This document shows positions 7,623 through 14,465 of a DNA stretch of 64,000 nt, piece by piece. Position numbers and translations under genes: made by a program. Source of the DNA: PGYR01 sp041675005 (GTDB lineage Bacteria; Bacteroidota; Ignavibacteria; Kapaibacteriales; UBA2268); NCBI GenBank assembly GCA_041675005.1, contig JBAYUQ010000007.1, forward strand, positions 1 through 64,000, in the 5' to 3' direction. Below the pieces are notes generated by a model. That model was not told the DNA's origin. It did no database searches and saw nothing but the letters and a program-made list of their open reading frames with translations. How positions within the stretch are numbered: position 1 is the stretch's first letter; each line of letters begins with the position of its first letter.

Positions 7623-9018
7623 TTTGTCTCCTATTTGATAATTTTAAATTAGATAAATGTTCCGATACCTTATTGGAACCTTTTTGTAAGTCTTCTATTG
7701 TTTTTACAAACATATCATCATCTGTAAATATATTACTCAATAACATTAGGTTCGTCATTTTGGCAATATTATTCTGAACATCAGTTTTGTGCATTAATCT
7801 TGTTTCTTCATTATAGTTATTAACTGTTTTCTTAAATGCTGAAAGAACATTTTTCGTTATGATATACTTAATTGTTATTGGTATTAAGAGAACTAAAACA
7901 AAGATTAGTATTGATAAAAACTCTACACTTGTCCATGCAAATTTGACTTCCTTATTTAATTCAATGATAGTTCTTTCTATTTCTTCCTTTATGATTAATT
8001 CATTTTCTAATTCATTAGAATATAGTTCTGCTTCTTCAGTTCTAAATTTTAAGATTAAATCACTCCTATTAAAATTGGATTTAATATTCAAATTTCTAAC
8101 GACAATACTAAAAAACTTAGTAATCTCAATAGCTTGAACGAAATTATTATTTTCAGTATAAATCGAATTTGCTTTATTTAAATATGTTACAGCATTTTTA
8201 AAGTTATTTTTATAAAGTGAGTAGATAGATGCTTTAAAATTAGCATCAGCTATTTCCTCAGGACCAAGTTTATCCGAATCAACTAAGTATTCTTCGAAAT
8301 CATCTTCATTGTTTATAGTATCTCCAGCGGCTATGAAATAAAGATTTCGATTTGTAACAAAAAAGAGTCTATCATTTCTATTAGTATTCTCGCTTAGATT
8401 ATTTAAAACTTTATCAGCATATAACTTAGAATTTGAATAATCTTCTTTTTTTGAATAGACAACCCCTATACTGTTCCAAATCTGATTAATGATTCTACTA
8501 TCTTCAATATCTGCTACTTTTAAAGCGAGATAATAGTATTTCAATGCTAATTCAAGTTTATTTAAATAAACCGAAGCATGCCCTAAGTTTATATAATTAT
8601 GAGTTAACCTTTCATTAAGTCCAATCTCTTTATTAATTTCAATACATTTCTTTAAATAAAATATAGCATTTTGATTAAGTCCTTTTCTAATGTAGCAAAC
8701 TGATAAGTCATTCAATACAGTAGAGTAGAGCTTTTGATTTATAGAATTTTTTAGCAATTTTTCTGAAATTAAAAAGTACTTTAGTGCAGAGTCTAACTCA
8801 CCTAATCCTATATAATTGGAACCTAATCCAAAATATGCTTCACTCATTTCATCTCTATTTTTCATAGAGTTTAAATTATCTAAACAACTTTCAATTTTAT
8901 GTATTGAACTTGAATACTTTCCTTTCTTATAAAGTTCTTTACTCTCATTAATGCATGTGTTACTAAACATATGATTAGTTGACAATATAAGAACAAATGT
9001 ATATATCAGCACTTTCAT
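7579..9018 (-). CDS. TPR protein with signal peptide and one membrane span
   Basis: A signal-like N-terminus (residues 1-19) is followed by about five tetratricopeptide units between residues 20 and 260 (for example AYFGLGSNYIGLGELDSALKYF and THNYINLGHASVYLNKLELALKYYY). A membrane span near residues 360-388 (SILIFVLVLLIPITIKYII) precedes a cytoplasmic helical tail of about 90 residues. The layout matches Bacteroidota TPR sensors that normally carry a kinase or LuxR domain after the span, but here that output domain is missing. The gene overlaps the repressor gene by four bases (ATGA), so the sensor probably controls that repressor. Confidence 0.8.
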   Translation of the reverse strand: MKVLIYTFVLILSTNHMFSNTCINESKELYKKGKYSSSIHKIESCLDNLNSMKNRDEMSEAYFGLGSNYIGLGELDSALKYFLISEKLLKNSINQKLYSTVLNDLSVCYIRKGLNQNAIFYLKKCIEINKEIGLNERLTHNYINLGHASVYLNKLELALKYYYLALKVADIEDSRIINQIWNSIGVVYSKKEDYSNSKLYADKVLNNLSENTNRNDRLFFVTNRNLYFIAAGDTINNEDDFEEYLVDSDKLGPEEIADANFKASIYSLYKNNFKNAVTYLNKANSIYTENNNFVQAIEITKFFSIVVRNLNIKSNFNRSDLILKFRTEEAELYSNELENELIIKEEIERTIIELNKEVKFAWTSVEFLSILIFVLVLLIPITIKYIITKNVLSAFKKTVNNYNEETRLMHKTDVQNNIAKMTNLMLLSNIFTDDDMFVKTIEDLQKGSNKVSEHLSNLKLSNRRQNVNIKFTNELQLDE

Positions 9019-9539
9019 TTTTTTATCTCTTTTAATCTATTTCCAATAATATTATTTGCATAGCAATCACCTTCTCCAGTAATGCTCCAACTAATATTAC
9101 AGCCTGAGCTCTCTATTCTTTTTAAAATTAAATATGGTATGAATTTTTCGTTTTCAAAGAGTTGTCTTATTTCACCCTTTTTGAAATCACGTGCTATTTC
9201 ATACTCGATAATATTCTCATAATTTGATTCTATCCAAGCTTTAATTCTTTCCTTTTGTATATGGTAATCAAACTCCTCATTGACAATAGAACTATTTCTA
9301 TTCTCATCGGGATTCCATTTAGATTTACCAATTCCAGCATAGAGCCAATCAATTGAATATCCAGCTCTAAATATCCTTAGACTAATTTTTTGAATATTAT
9401 TCTCTTGCTTTAAATATTTATTTAAAGACTGATGAGATATATCAATTTCATTGGCGAACTCAGATTTAGTTAGTCCTGATAATCTAAATAACTTTCTAAA
9501 TCTTTCAATAATGTCATTTTCATTGTTCGAATTTATCAT
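9015..9539 (-). CDS. Regulator with two CI-repressor-like domains
   Basis: Residues 8-75 fit a lambda-CI-type helix-turn-helix (LTKSEFANEIDISHQSLNKYL, then RIFRAGYSIDWLYAGIG), where the WLYAGIG segment is the hallmark of the phage CI HTH family. Residues 105-165 look like a degenerate second copy: RIESSGCNISWSITGEGDCY aligns with RIFRAGYSIDWLYAGIGKSKW. No LexA-type peptidase domain is present, so it is not obviously self-cleaving. It is first in an operon and overlaps the TPR membrane gene by four bases. Two TAAAAGTTCAGTG boxes lie 20-90 bases ahead of its start, consistent with autoregulation. Confidence 0.78.
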   Translation of the reverse strand: MINSNNENDIIERFRKLFRLSGLTKSEFANEIDISHQSLNKYLKQENNIQKISLRIFRAGYSIDWLYAGIGKSKWNPDENRNSSIVNEEFDYHIQKERIKAWIESNYENIIEYEIARDFKKGEIRQLFENEKFIPYLILKRIESSGCNISWSITGEGDCYANNIIGNRLKEIKK

Positions 9540-9558
9540 TTCTTTAAAACTTCCTGTT

Positions 9559-9576
9559 GCTCTAAAAGTTCAGTGA
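9559..9576 (+). repeat. Box C: GCTCTAAAAGTTCAGTGA
   Basis: A near-identical copy of the box at 7291 and 12608, 20 bases upstream of the repressor gene (which reads leftward). The position overlaps where its promoter should lie, making it a candidate operator. Confidence 0.6.
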
Positions 9577-9611
9577 CGCAAGATAATTAAAAAATCATTC
9601 AATTTCATTGG

Positions 9612-9629
9612 CGTAAAAGTTCAGTGAGG
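9612..9629 (+). repeat. Box D: TAAAAGTTCAGTGAGG
   Basis: Second copy in the divergent region between the repressor (left) and the Cys-rich exported gene (right), about 85 bases ahead of the latter's ATG and in the same orientation. C and D are 53 bases apart, about five helical turns, so two proteins could bind on one face. Confidence 0.6.
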
Positions 9630-9713
9630 GCTGTATTTTTAATATTCACTTGATTTATATTTAAAATATTGATTTTTTTGGAATATTAACAATTATAATT
9701 TTAGAGAAATACA

Positions 9714-9980
9714 ATGAAAAAAAACATACTTTCAATATTTCTTGTAGTGTCAATGCTTCTAATATTCAATACTTCTGACTTATATTCTGGAAGAAGGGGT
9801 TGTTCCGGTGATAAGTACTGCACAGCTTGCAGCAGCTGTAGTGGATGTAAACATTGTGCTAAAGAGGGTGGTACATGTGGGGTCTGCTATACTCCACCCA
9901 AGAAGGAACCTAAAGTGAAAACTGAAAAAGATACAATTATCTCAGATAGTTTAAAGGTTAAGAGAAGTAAGAAGAAATAA
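9714..9980 (+). CDS. Exported small Cys-rich protein (88 aa)
   Basis: Signal peptide in residues 1-25 (KKNILSIFLVVSMLLIFNTSDLYS). The mature N-terminal part carries eight cysteines in about 30 residues (GCSGDKYC, then TACSSC, SGCKHC, and GGTCGVC), a tight CxxC series that could bind metal or form a knot. A Lys-rich disordered tail follows. Length and layout would suit a small surface or antimicrobial-type peptide, but I know no characterised relative. Box D lies 85 bases upstream. It is transcribed divergently from the repressor operon. Confidence 0.7.
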   Translation: MKKNILSIFLVVSMLLIFNTSDLYSGRRGCSGDKYCTACSSCSGCKHCAKEGGTCGVCYTPPKKEPKVKTEKDTIISDSLKVKRSKKK

Positions 9981-10089
9981 GTAAATAGAAGAGACTTACT
10001 TCCAAATTATTGGTATAGTATTCAATTCTACTATTATAAAGATGCTGTATTCTAATATACTTAATTTATAACTTAAAAATGGAGCTCCA

Positions 10090-10965
10090 ATGTTTAAAGA
10101 AGCATATGAAATAGCAAGCAAATACATAAAACCACTTATTGTGGTGCTCAGGTACCAAGACAAATCTGTTGAATGTGGATTAGGAACTTTAATTATATTA
10201 AATGACGAAGGCTGGATAATGACAGCTGCACATAATCTAAATGCTTCTAATGCATATAATCAACACCAACTTGAAATAAAAATGTTTCAAGAAAAGGTTG
10301 ATAAAATTAACGCTAATCCAAAACTAAATGAAAATAAAAGAAAAAGACTTATTAAAGCAGTTAAAAGTAATCCTAAATGGATTACTGATTTTATAATTTG
10401 GTTAGGTGCAGACAAAATACAGATTAAAGAGTCTTTCGTTTATAATGACCACGACATTGCATTTATACGTATAGACAAATTATTTATGAAAGGAATTACA
10501 GAATATCCAAAAATTAAAGACCCTCGAAATTTAAAACAGGGAACAAGCTTATGTAAGTTAGGATTTCCATTTTATCATATTAACGCAACTTTTGATGAAA
10601 CAACAAATAAATTTATTTTTCCTAAAAATACTTTCCCAATACCTAGATTTCCAATTGAAGGGATCTATACTAGAAATTTAATTACTGGTAAAAGCAATGA
10701 TAAGACAATGGATGTTATGTACATTGAAACATCTTCACCAGGTCTAAAGGGGCAAAGTGGTGGTCCTATAATAGATATAGATGGTAATATTTATGCTGTA
10801 CAATCTCAGAATTACACGCTACCGCTTGGTTTCAAAGGGAAGGAAGAAATAAATGGTATTGAGATTGAAGAAAGTCAATTTATAAATGTTGGTGTTGGAG
10901 TTCATACAGAGACTATAGTCACCCTTTTGAAAAAACACAAAATCAAACACGACATTGCACCATGA
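10090..10965 (+). CDS. Trypsin-like serine protease without signal peptide
   Basis: A chymotrypsin-fold protease. The catalytic triad is visible: H48 in MTAAHN, D122 in DHDIAFIRI, S223 in GQSGGPI. A 60-residue Lys-rich insertion lies between His and Asp. No signal peptide or membrane span is seen, so it should be cytoplasmic, unlike most HtrA/trypsin relatives, and it lacks a PDZ domain (291 aa total). An AT-rich leader with GGAGC precedes the ATG. Cytoplasmic trypsin-like proteins occur as effectors in several mobile defence gene sets, but no partner known to me is adjacent here. Confidence 0.85.
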   Translation: MFKEAYEIASKYIKPLIVVLRYQDKSVECGLGTLIILNDEGWIMTAAHNLNASNAYNQHQLEIKMFQEKVDKINANPKLNENKRKRLIKAVKSNPKWITDFIIWLGADKIQIKESFVYNDHDIAFIRIDKLFMKGITEYPKIKDPRNLKQGTSLCKLGFPFYHINATFDETTNKFIFPKNTFPIPRFPIEGIYTRNLITGKSNDKTMDVMYIETSSPGLKGQSGGPIIDIDGNIYAVQSQNYTLPLGFKGKEEINGIEIEESQFINVGVGVHTETIVTLLKKHKIKHDIAP

Positions 10966-10973
10966 ATAATAAA

Positions 10974-11053
10974 CTGCTTATCACACAAGTATCATGTGCT
11001 TACTGCGGAATGTTATAATGGTAAATGCAATAGTCTCTGGAGTAGATAAGCAG
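10974..11053 (+). other. Long-range inverted repeat between protease and TM2 genes
   Basis: CTGCTTATC at 10974-10982 is exactly complementary to GATAAGCAG at 11045-11053, closing a 62-base interior that itself has short pairings (CACA with TGTG; TGC with GCA). It lies in the 118-base gap between the two rightward genes, ending 31 bases before the next ATG. It could be a leader RNA element or a long-loop terminator. It does not fit the attC core consensus. Confidence 0.35.
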
Positions 11054-11083
11054 AATAATTGAAATATAGTTAATAGGAATAAA

Positions 11084-11590
11084 ATGAAAAAAGATATAAA
11101 TTACGAAGTAGCATTTATTGTTTCAATTATAGGAGGAATGTTAGGAATCGATCGGTTCTATGTTGGGGATATTGGTCTTGGCATTTTGAAGCTTTTCACA
11201 GCTGGTGGTTTTTTTGTCTGGTATATTACAGATATTATAAAGTTTAATAAGTTAAGAATTGAACAGCGAATTGAGCAAAATAAGTTATCAGATGAAGAGA
11301 GGGAAAAAAGAAGAAAAGAAGAATTGGAAAAAGAGGAACAAAAAAAACGACTTTTACTGTCAAAATATAGTCCCGAGATAGTTGCAAGAATACAATTAAA
11401 GAAACCTGCAATTGGGGATACTTTTGATATCATTAAAGAGATGTTCGGAAATCCTGTTAAATATGATAAAGAAGAAACGGCGAAAACTACTAAATATACT
11501 CTAAAGTATTACGAAGGACAAAAGGGATCCTACAAGTTAGTGATTGAACTTAAGGATGATTTAGTTTCAAAAATAACTGATAAAAGATAA
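11084..11590 (+). CDS. TM2-domain protein with BamE/SmpA-like C-terminus
   Basis: Residues 8-55 form a TM2 domain: two membrane helices joined by GIDRFYVGDIGLGILKL, with the conserved Gly-x-x-Gly-x-Asp-Arg-Phe-Tyr pattern. A highly charged helix follows (RIEQRIEQNKLSDEEREKRRKEE). Residues 110-168 (AIGDTFDIIKEMFGNPVKYD ... YKLVIELKDDLVSKITDKR) resemble a BamE/SmpA-type fold. TM2 proteins are inner-membrane proteins of mostly unknown role. It sits 15 bases ahead of the 89-residue gene, probably the same transcript. Confidence 0.75.
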   Translation: MKKDINYEVAFIVSIIGGMLGIDRFYVGDIGLGILKLFTAGGFFVWYITDIIKFNKLRIEQRIEQNKLSDEEREKRRKEELEKEEQKKRLLLSKYSPEIVARIQLKKPAIGDTFDIIKEMFGNPVKYDKEETAKTTKYTLKYYEGQKGSYKLVIELKDDLVSKITDKR

Positions 11591-11604
11591 ATAGAGAGTT
11601 AAGA

Positions 11605-11874
11605 ATGTCAATAGAATTAAAAAGAAGTGATTTAAAGTTTGAATATATTTGGACGAGAGACAATGGTGACTCTCTTAGTACTGATGAGCGAGATAGAAGT
11701 AAAATAGATTTGGATGAAGGATATGAAGTGCTTCATTTCTTAAATTCATTATATAAAGACTTAAATATTAATATTAAAATAGAGGCTTTGTATATTGAAG
11801 ATTTACTATATCAAAAACCTGGTAAATTACAGATTAGGAAGGATATTAAGGATTGGATAAAAACACAAATCTGA
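11605..11874 (+). CDS. Hypothetical protein (89 aa)
   Basis: Unrecognised small soluble acidic protein, without signal peptide or motif, 15 bases after the TM2 gene and converging with the secreted cysteine protease gene. Its C-terminal half (YIEDLLYQKPGKLQIRKDIKDWIK) is likely helical. It could be an adaptor or immunity-like companion of the TM2 protein, but there is no sequence evidence. A convergent hairpin follows its stop. Confidence 0.6.
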   Translation: MSIELKRSDLKFEYIWTRDNGDSLSTDERDRSKIDLDEGYEVLHFLNSLYKDLNINIKIEALYIEDLLYQKPGKLQIRKDIKDWIKTQI

Positions 11875-11879
11875 AATAG

Positions 11880-11902
11880 TGTTATAATCTTATTTTATAA
11901 CA
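11880..11902. terminator. Convergent hairpin terminator
   Basis: TGTTATAA (11880-11887), loop TCTTATT, TTATAACA (11895-11902). It spans the junction of two convergent genes and overlaps the last codons of the leftward protease gene. Weak in GC, so function is tentative. Confidence 0.4.
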
Positions 11903-12516
11903 TTTATAAACCAATATGCTTCAATCTTATCTGCTAATATTTGACCTGAGTGTACAACTCTCCCCAAATTTCGTTTATTCTCTTCACTCGGCCAAGGATC
12001 TCGAACAATTATATTTGTTATTATAGGTCCAATTTGAGATAAATAATAGCTTACTGCAGTTACAACAACAGCATGACCAGAATTAGGACCCGTTTTATAA
12101 GCTATAATGACAGGCCTTTGATTTATAAGTTGTTCGATAAGTGTAGCTGGTGTAGGGGCTCCTCTTCCCATTAAAGCTTGGACAGTATAAGCATATCCAT
12201 AACTATCAATACCCCAATTGTTTAAGTTATAATGAATCGATTCTAGTGAACCTCCCCAGTTAGGTAAGTTTCCATAATCATCAGTTCCATATGTACGATA
12301 AACAATTTGTTCTTGACTAATATTTACACCATAGCCAGTTAAAACCATTTGGATTGATGCAGCCCAACACCATTGAGAACTATTTTGTTTCGCTGAATAA
12401 AAGTTTACAACTCCAGATGGAACACCGACAGTTATTTGTTGTGCATTAGTATTTAATGTTGCGATAGCTAACAATAAAGGAATACAAAAAGTGAATTTAA
12501 TATTGACATGTCTCAT
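11890..12516 (-). CDS. Secreted papain-like cysteine protease (C39-like)
   Basis: Signal peptide residues 1-25. The active site is readable: C50 in SSQWCWAASIQMVL, H148 in NSGHAVVVTA and D173 in VRDPWP, the arrangement of the AvrRpt2/C39-like papain family. The QWCWAAS motif is a strong family signature. The protein is 208 aa, a catalytic domain alone. It would act outside the cytoplasm, on unknown substrates. Box E (GCTCTATAAGTTCAGTGC on this strand) lies 91 bases upstream of its start in the same orientation as box D ahead of the other exported gene. Confidence 0.85.
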   Translation of the reverse strand: MRHVNIKFTFCIPLLLAIATLNTNAQQITVGVPSGVVNFYSAKQNSSQWCWAASIQMVLTGYGVNISQEQIVYRTYGTDDYGNLPNWGGSLESIHYNLNNWGIDSYGYAYTVQALMGRGAPTPATLIEQLINQRPVIIAYKTGPNSGHAVVVTAVSYYLSQIGPIITNIIVRDPWPSEENKRNLGRVVHSGQILADKIEAYWFINVIK

Positions 12517-12607
12517 AACCTATCCTGATTATTTGATTTAACAATTAAGCTAATACCAATTAAATAAAAAATTCAAACAAAAAGAAAAAATTACTAAAAA
12601 AATACTA

Positions 12608-12625
12608 GCACTGAACTTATAGAGC
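12608..12625 (-). repeat. Box E: GCTCTATAAGTTCAGTGC
   Basis: Fifth copy of the cargo box, one mismatch to box C, 91 bases upstream of the secreted protease gene and in its direction. The distance and orientation match box D relative to the Cys-rich exported gene (84 bases). Confidence 0.6.
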
Positions 12626-12635
12626 AATGCAGGAA

Positions 12636-13043
12636 CTACTTAATAATATCAATAATCTCCCACCCCTTCATAATATGCCTAAAATACTCATTTGTTGGCT
12701 TCAAATCGACTCCAAGCATATCTTCATTAGCGATGTAAACAACACATTCTTTAAGACCGTCGGCAGTCTCTATACTCAAATAACTCTTGGTATAATGTGC
12801 AGGAAATCCCTCATACATATCAAGTATCTTAATCGCTTTCTGGGATAATTTATAAATTATACCAGCAACATAGGAATCATCACAGATTTCTATGGTTGCA
12901 TATCCTCGGCCTGGTATATTAGATTTTTTGTTGAAAGTTAGTTTATAACCTTGCAAGACTCCATGTTCCATTCCATAATAAACACCAACCCTCTCTTTTA
13001 GCCTGTCTGGGTTCATATTTGAACCATATGCGAAGTATAACAT
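12636..13043 (-). CDS. Gamma-glutamylcyclotransferase-like (AIG2/GGCT) protein
   Basis: The start YFAYGSNMNPDRL is the GGCT/AIG2 substrate-binding loop, and E78 in DMYEGFPAHY is at the catalytic acid position, followed by Y residues conserved in the family. The length (135 aa) fits a complete single domain. Members cleave gamma-glutamyl amines or peptides to 5-oxoproline. It is the gene nearest the integrase on the leftward strand, with only about 120 bases of cargo spacer to the secreted protease. A role for it in the element is unclear; it may be passenger DNA. Confidence 0.85.
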   Translation of the reverse strand: MLYFAYGSNMNPDRLKERVGVYYGMEHGVLQGYKLTFNKKSNIPGRGYATIEICDDSYVAGIIYKLSQKAIKILDMYEGFPAHYTKSYLSIETADGLKECVVYIANEDMLGVDLKPTNEYFRHIMKGWEIIDIIK

Positions 13044-13111
13044 ATGTACCTTTTTGATTAATTATTATACTCTAACATAACATAGCTTTTTGGAATAATC
13101 AAGGTCTTTTT

Positions 13112-13123
13112 CGTAATATTACG
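13112..13123. promoter_or_regulatory. 12-bp palindrome upstream of the integrase
   Basis: CGTAATATTACG is a perfect palindrome 25 bases ahead of the integrase ATG, in the divergent region with the GGCT-like gene. This is a good place for a repressor or excisionase site, but only this one copy is seen. Confidence 0.35.
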
Positions 13124-13148
13124 TAGCAACAATAAACAAAAATTAAAA

Positions 13149-14276
13149 ATGGCAAAGAGTAGAACTCGTAACCGATGGAAACATCCTGATCGGAAATTCT
13201 GTTATTGCTTTAAGAGACCAGAATCCCCTTTTATTTATACTTCCGTATTCTCCAAGCGTGAAGTAACTGACCTTGTGTGGAAAGAGGCAAATAAAAACGA
13301 TGCTATGGCGATTCTAGAGAAAAGGATATCTGAGTATATGAATCCGAACGAGACCGAAGAGAAGACACTTAATGACCTCTTTATTCAGTATGCGAATGTC
13401 TATTATTCAAACTATACCAAAGTTCAACAGTCCAGATACAATAAGGCTATAGAATACCTAATTACTAAGAATTTATTATGTTCTGATATCAATGCTATTA
13501 GAAATGAAGTATTGAATAATCTAACAGACCTGAATAAAAAATATTCAGAGCCGTATGTTTACAAGATACTAGGTTCACTAAAAAAGATTTTTGATTTTGG
13601 TATTGAAGAAGAATACTTGACCAGAAATCCCATCAAGAAGGCAATGTTCCCAATAGGAGGTAAAAGAGCAAGACAGATATTTTTTAGTAAGGAAGAGATT
13701 GATAAGCTTCTCCCCTATTGCCGTGAAAAGCGTGGTGATGAGTTTGGAGATTTAGTTGAATTAATCTCTATTATAGGCCCACGAATAAATGAAGTAATAT
13801 TGGGTGAAGTTAAGGATGTTGATTTGGAGAACAAACAAATGACAATTCGAGACTTCAAAAGAGCAAACAAAAACTTTGGAGAGACATTCACTCCACGATA
13901 TATTGATATAGAGATATTTGACAATTACACTAGTCTGTATGAATTATTAGAACGTATTATATCAAGAGAAAATGGTAAGTATTATTTTAGATGGCAATCT
14001 TATGCTAATTTAGAGCGATGGTTAAGAGAAGATATGAAAGCTCTTAAAATGTATGAACCAACTAAAAACTTTCACGCTATTCGAAAGTATGCAATAAATG
14101 AATTTATTTTGAAAGGTTTTCCTGTTTCTTTAGGAAGTCACTTCTTTGGACACAACGAAGCTGTCATGAAAAAGCACTATTTAGAAGTAATGGGACCTAA
14201 GAAATTCAAAGAATTCATACAAAATTCAATGAAAAACGTGCATACTTTACCCAATGAATACCCAGTAGAGAAATAA
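13149..14276 (+). CDS. Tyrosine recombinase (integrase)
   Basis: A site-specific recombinase of 375 aa with an N-terminal SAM-like core-binding region (residues 60-160) and a C-terminal catalytic domain. Catalytic residues are R212 (GPRINE), H309 and R312 (FHAIRK), H335 (GHNE) and the nucleophile Y344 (KHYLE). H335 to Y344 has the usual nine-residue step. It catalyses integration and excision at the tRNA-Lys gene that follows. A palindrome lies just upstream. The terminator at 14280 closes both it and the opposing tRNA. The catalytic set is complete, so it is probably active. Confidence 0.93.
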   Translation: MAKSRTRNRWKHPDRKFCYCFKRPESPFIYTSVFSKREVTDLVWKEANKNDAMAILEKRISEYMNPNETEEKTLNDLFIQYANVYYSNYTKVQQSRYNKAIEYLITKNLLCSDINAIRNEVLNNLTDLNKKYSEPYVYKILGSLKKIFDFGIEEEYLTRNPIKKAMFPIGGKRARQIFFSKEEIDKLLPYCREKRGDEFGDLVELISIIGPRINEVILGEVKDVDLENKQMTIRDFKRANKNFGETFTPRYIDIEIFDNYTSLYELLERIISRENGKYYFRWQSYANLERWLREDMKALKMYEPTKNFHAIRKYAINEFILKGFPVSLGSHFFGHNEAVMKKHYLEVMGPKKFKEFIQNSMKNVHTLPNEYPVEK

Positions 14277-14279
14277 AAA

Positions 14280-14313
14280 AAGGTTAACTACTTTATTACA
14301 AGTAATTAACCTT
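14280..14313. terminator. Hairpin between integrase and tRNA-Lys
   Basis: Left arm 14280-14293 (AAGGTTAACTACTT) pairs with 14300-14313 with one mismatch, loop six bases. On the minus strand it is followed by a T run, so it is best as terminator of the tRNA transcript; reading rightward it also lies just after the integrase stop. Confidence 0.75.
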
Positions 14314-14322
14314 AAATGGTTG

Positions 14323-14395
14323 TGACTCCTACAGGATTCGAACCTGTGGCCCTTTGATTAAAAATCAAATGCTCTACCGGCTGAGCTAAGGAGTC
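14323..14395 (-). tRNA. tRNA-Lys (anticodon UUU)
   Basis: A 73-base cloverleaf without encoded CCA. The acceptor stem GACTCCT pairs with AGGAGTC; the D arm is GCTC/GAGC, the anticodon stem TTTGA/TCAAA with loop TTTTTAA giving anticodon TTT, and the T arm ACAGG-TTCGAAT-CCTGT. Its 3' end faces the integrase, the classic arrangement for an att site. The gene looks intact, so the insertion probably restored it. Confidence 0.97.
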
Positions 14396-14415
14396 GCCGT
14401 CTCAAAAACAGAATG

Positions 14416-14447
14416 CAAAACTAAGGCATATTGAATTAATATGCAAA
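14416..14447 (-). promoter_or_regulatory. Bacteroidota-type promoter of tRNA-Lys
   Basis: On the minus strand TTTG (14444-14447) and TAGTTTTG (14416-14423) are separated by 20 bases, matching the Bacteroidota -33 TTTG and -7 TAnnTTTG pattern. The -7 box ends about 20 bases before the tRNA 5' end. Confidence 0.7.
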
Positions 14448-14465
14448 CATTTTGCAAAAAAAATA

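Larger units (their letters stand above)
1..14322. mobile_element. Right part of a tRNA-Lys-integrated phage-like element
   Basis: A tyrosine recombinase gene ends 46 bases from the 3' end of a tRNA-Lys gene, and everything to its left differs in style from the chromosome beyond the tRNA. It holds phage-type recombination genes in a tight rightward run, then mixed-orientation cargo. Integrases of this family commonly recombine at tRNA 3' ends, and the element lies on the 3' side of the tRNA as expected. The left end and second att copy are outside the window, and no capsid, portal or tail gene is visible, so prophage versus integrative element cannot be settled. Confidence 0.72.

Noticed and set aside
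10974..11053. Integron attC site
   Set aside because: The stem lacks the RYYYAAC/GTTRRRY cores and no integron integrase is nearby.
7294..12625. CRISPR-like repeats
   Set aside because: The TAAAAGTTCAGTG copies are far apart, differently oriented and not separated by constant spacers.
12627..12848. 73-codon plus-strand frame beside box E
   Set aside because: It is antisense to the GGCT-like gene, which has a clear YGSNMN motif and catalytic Glu.
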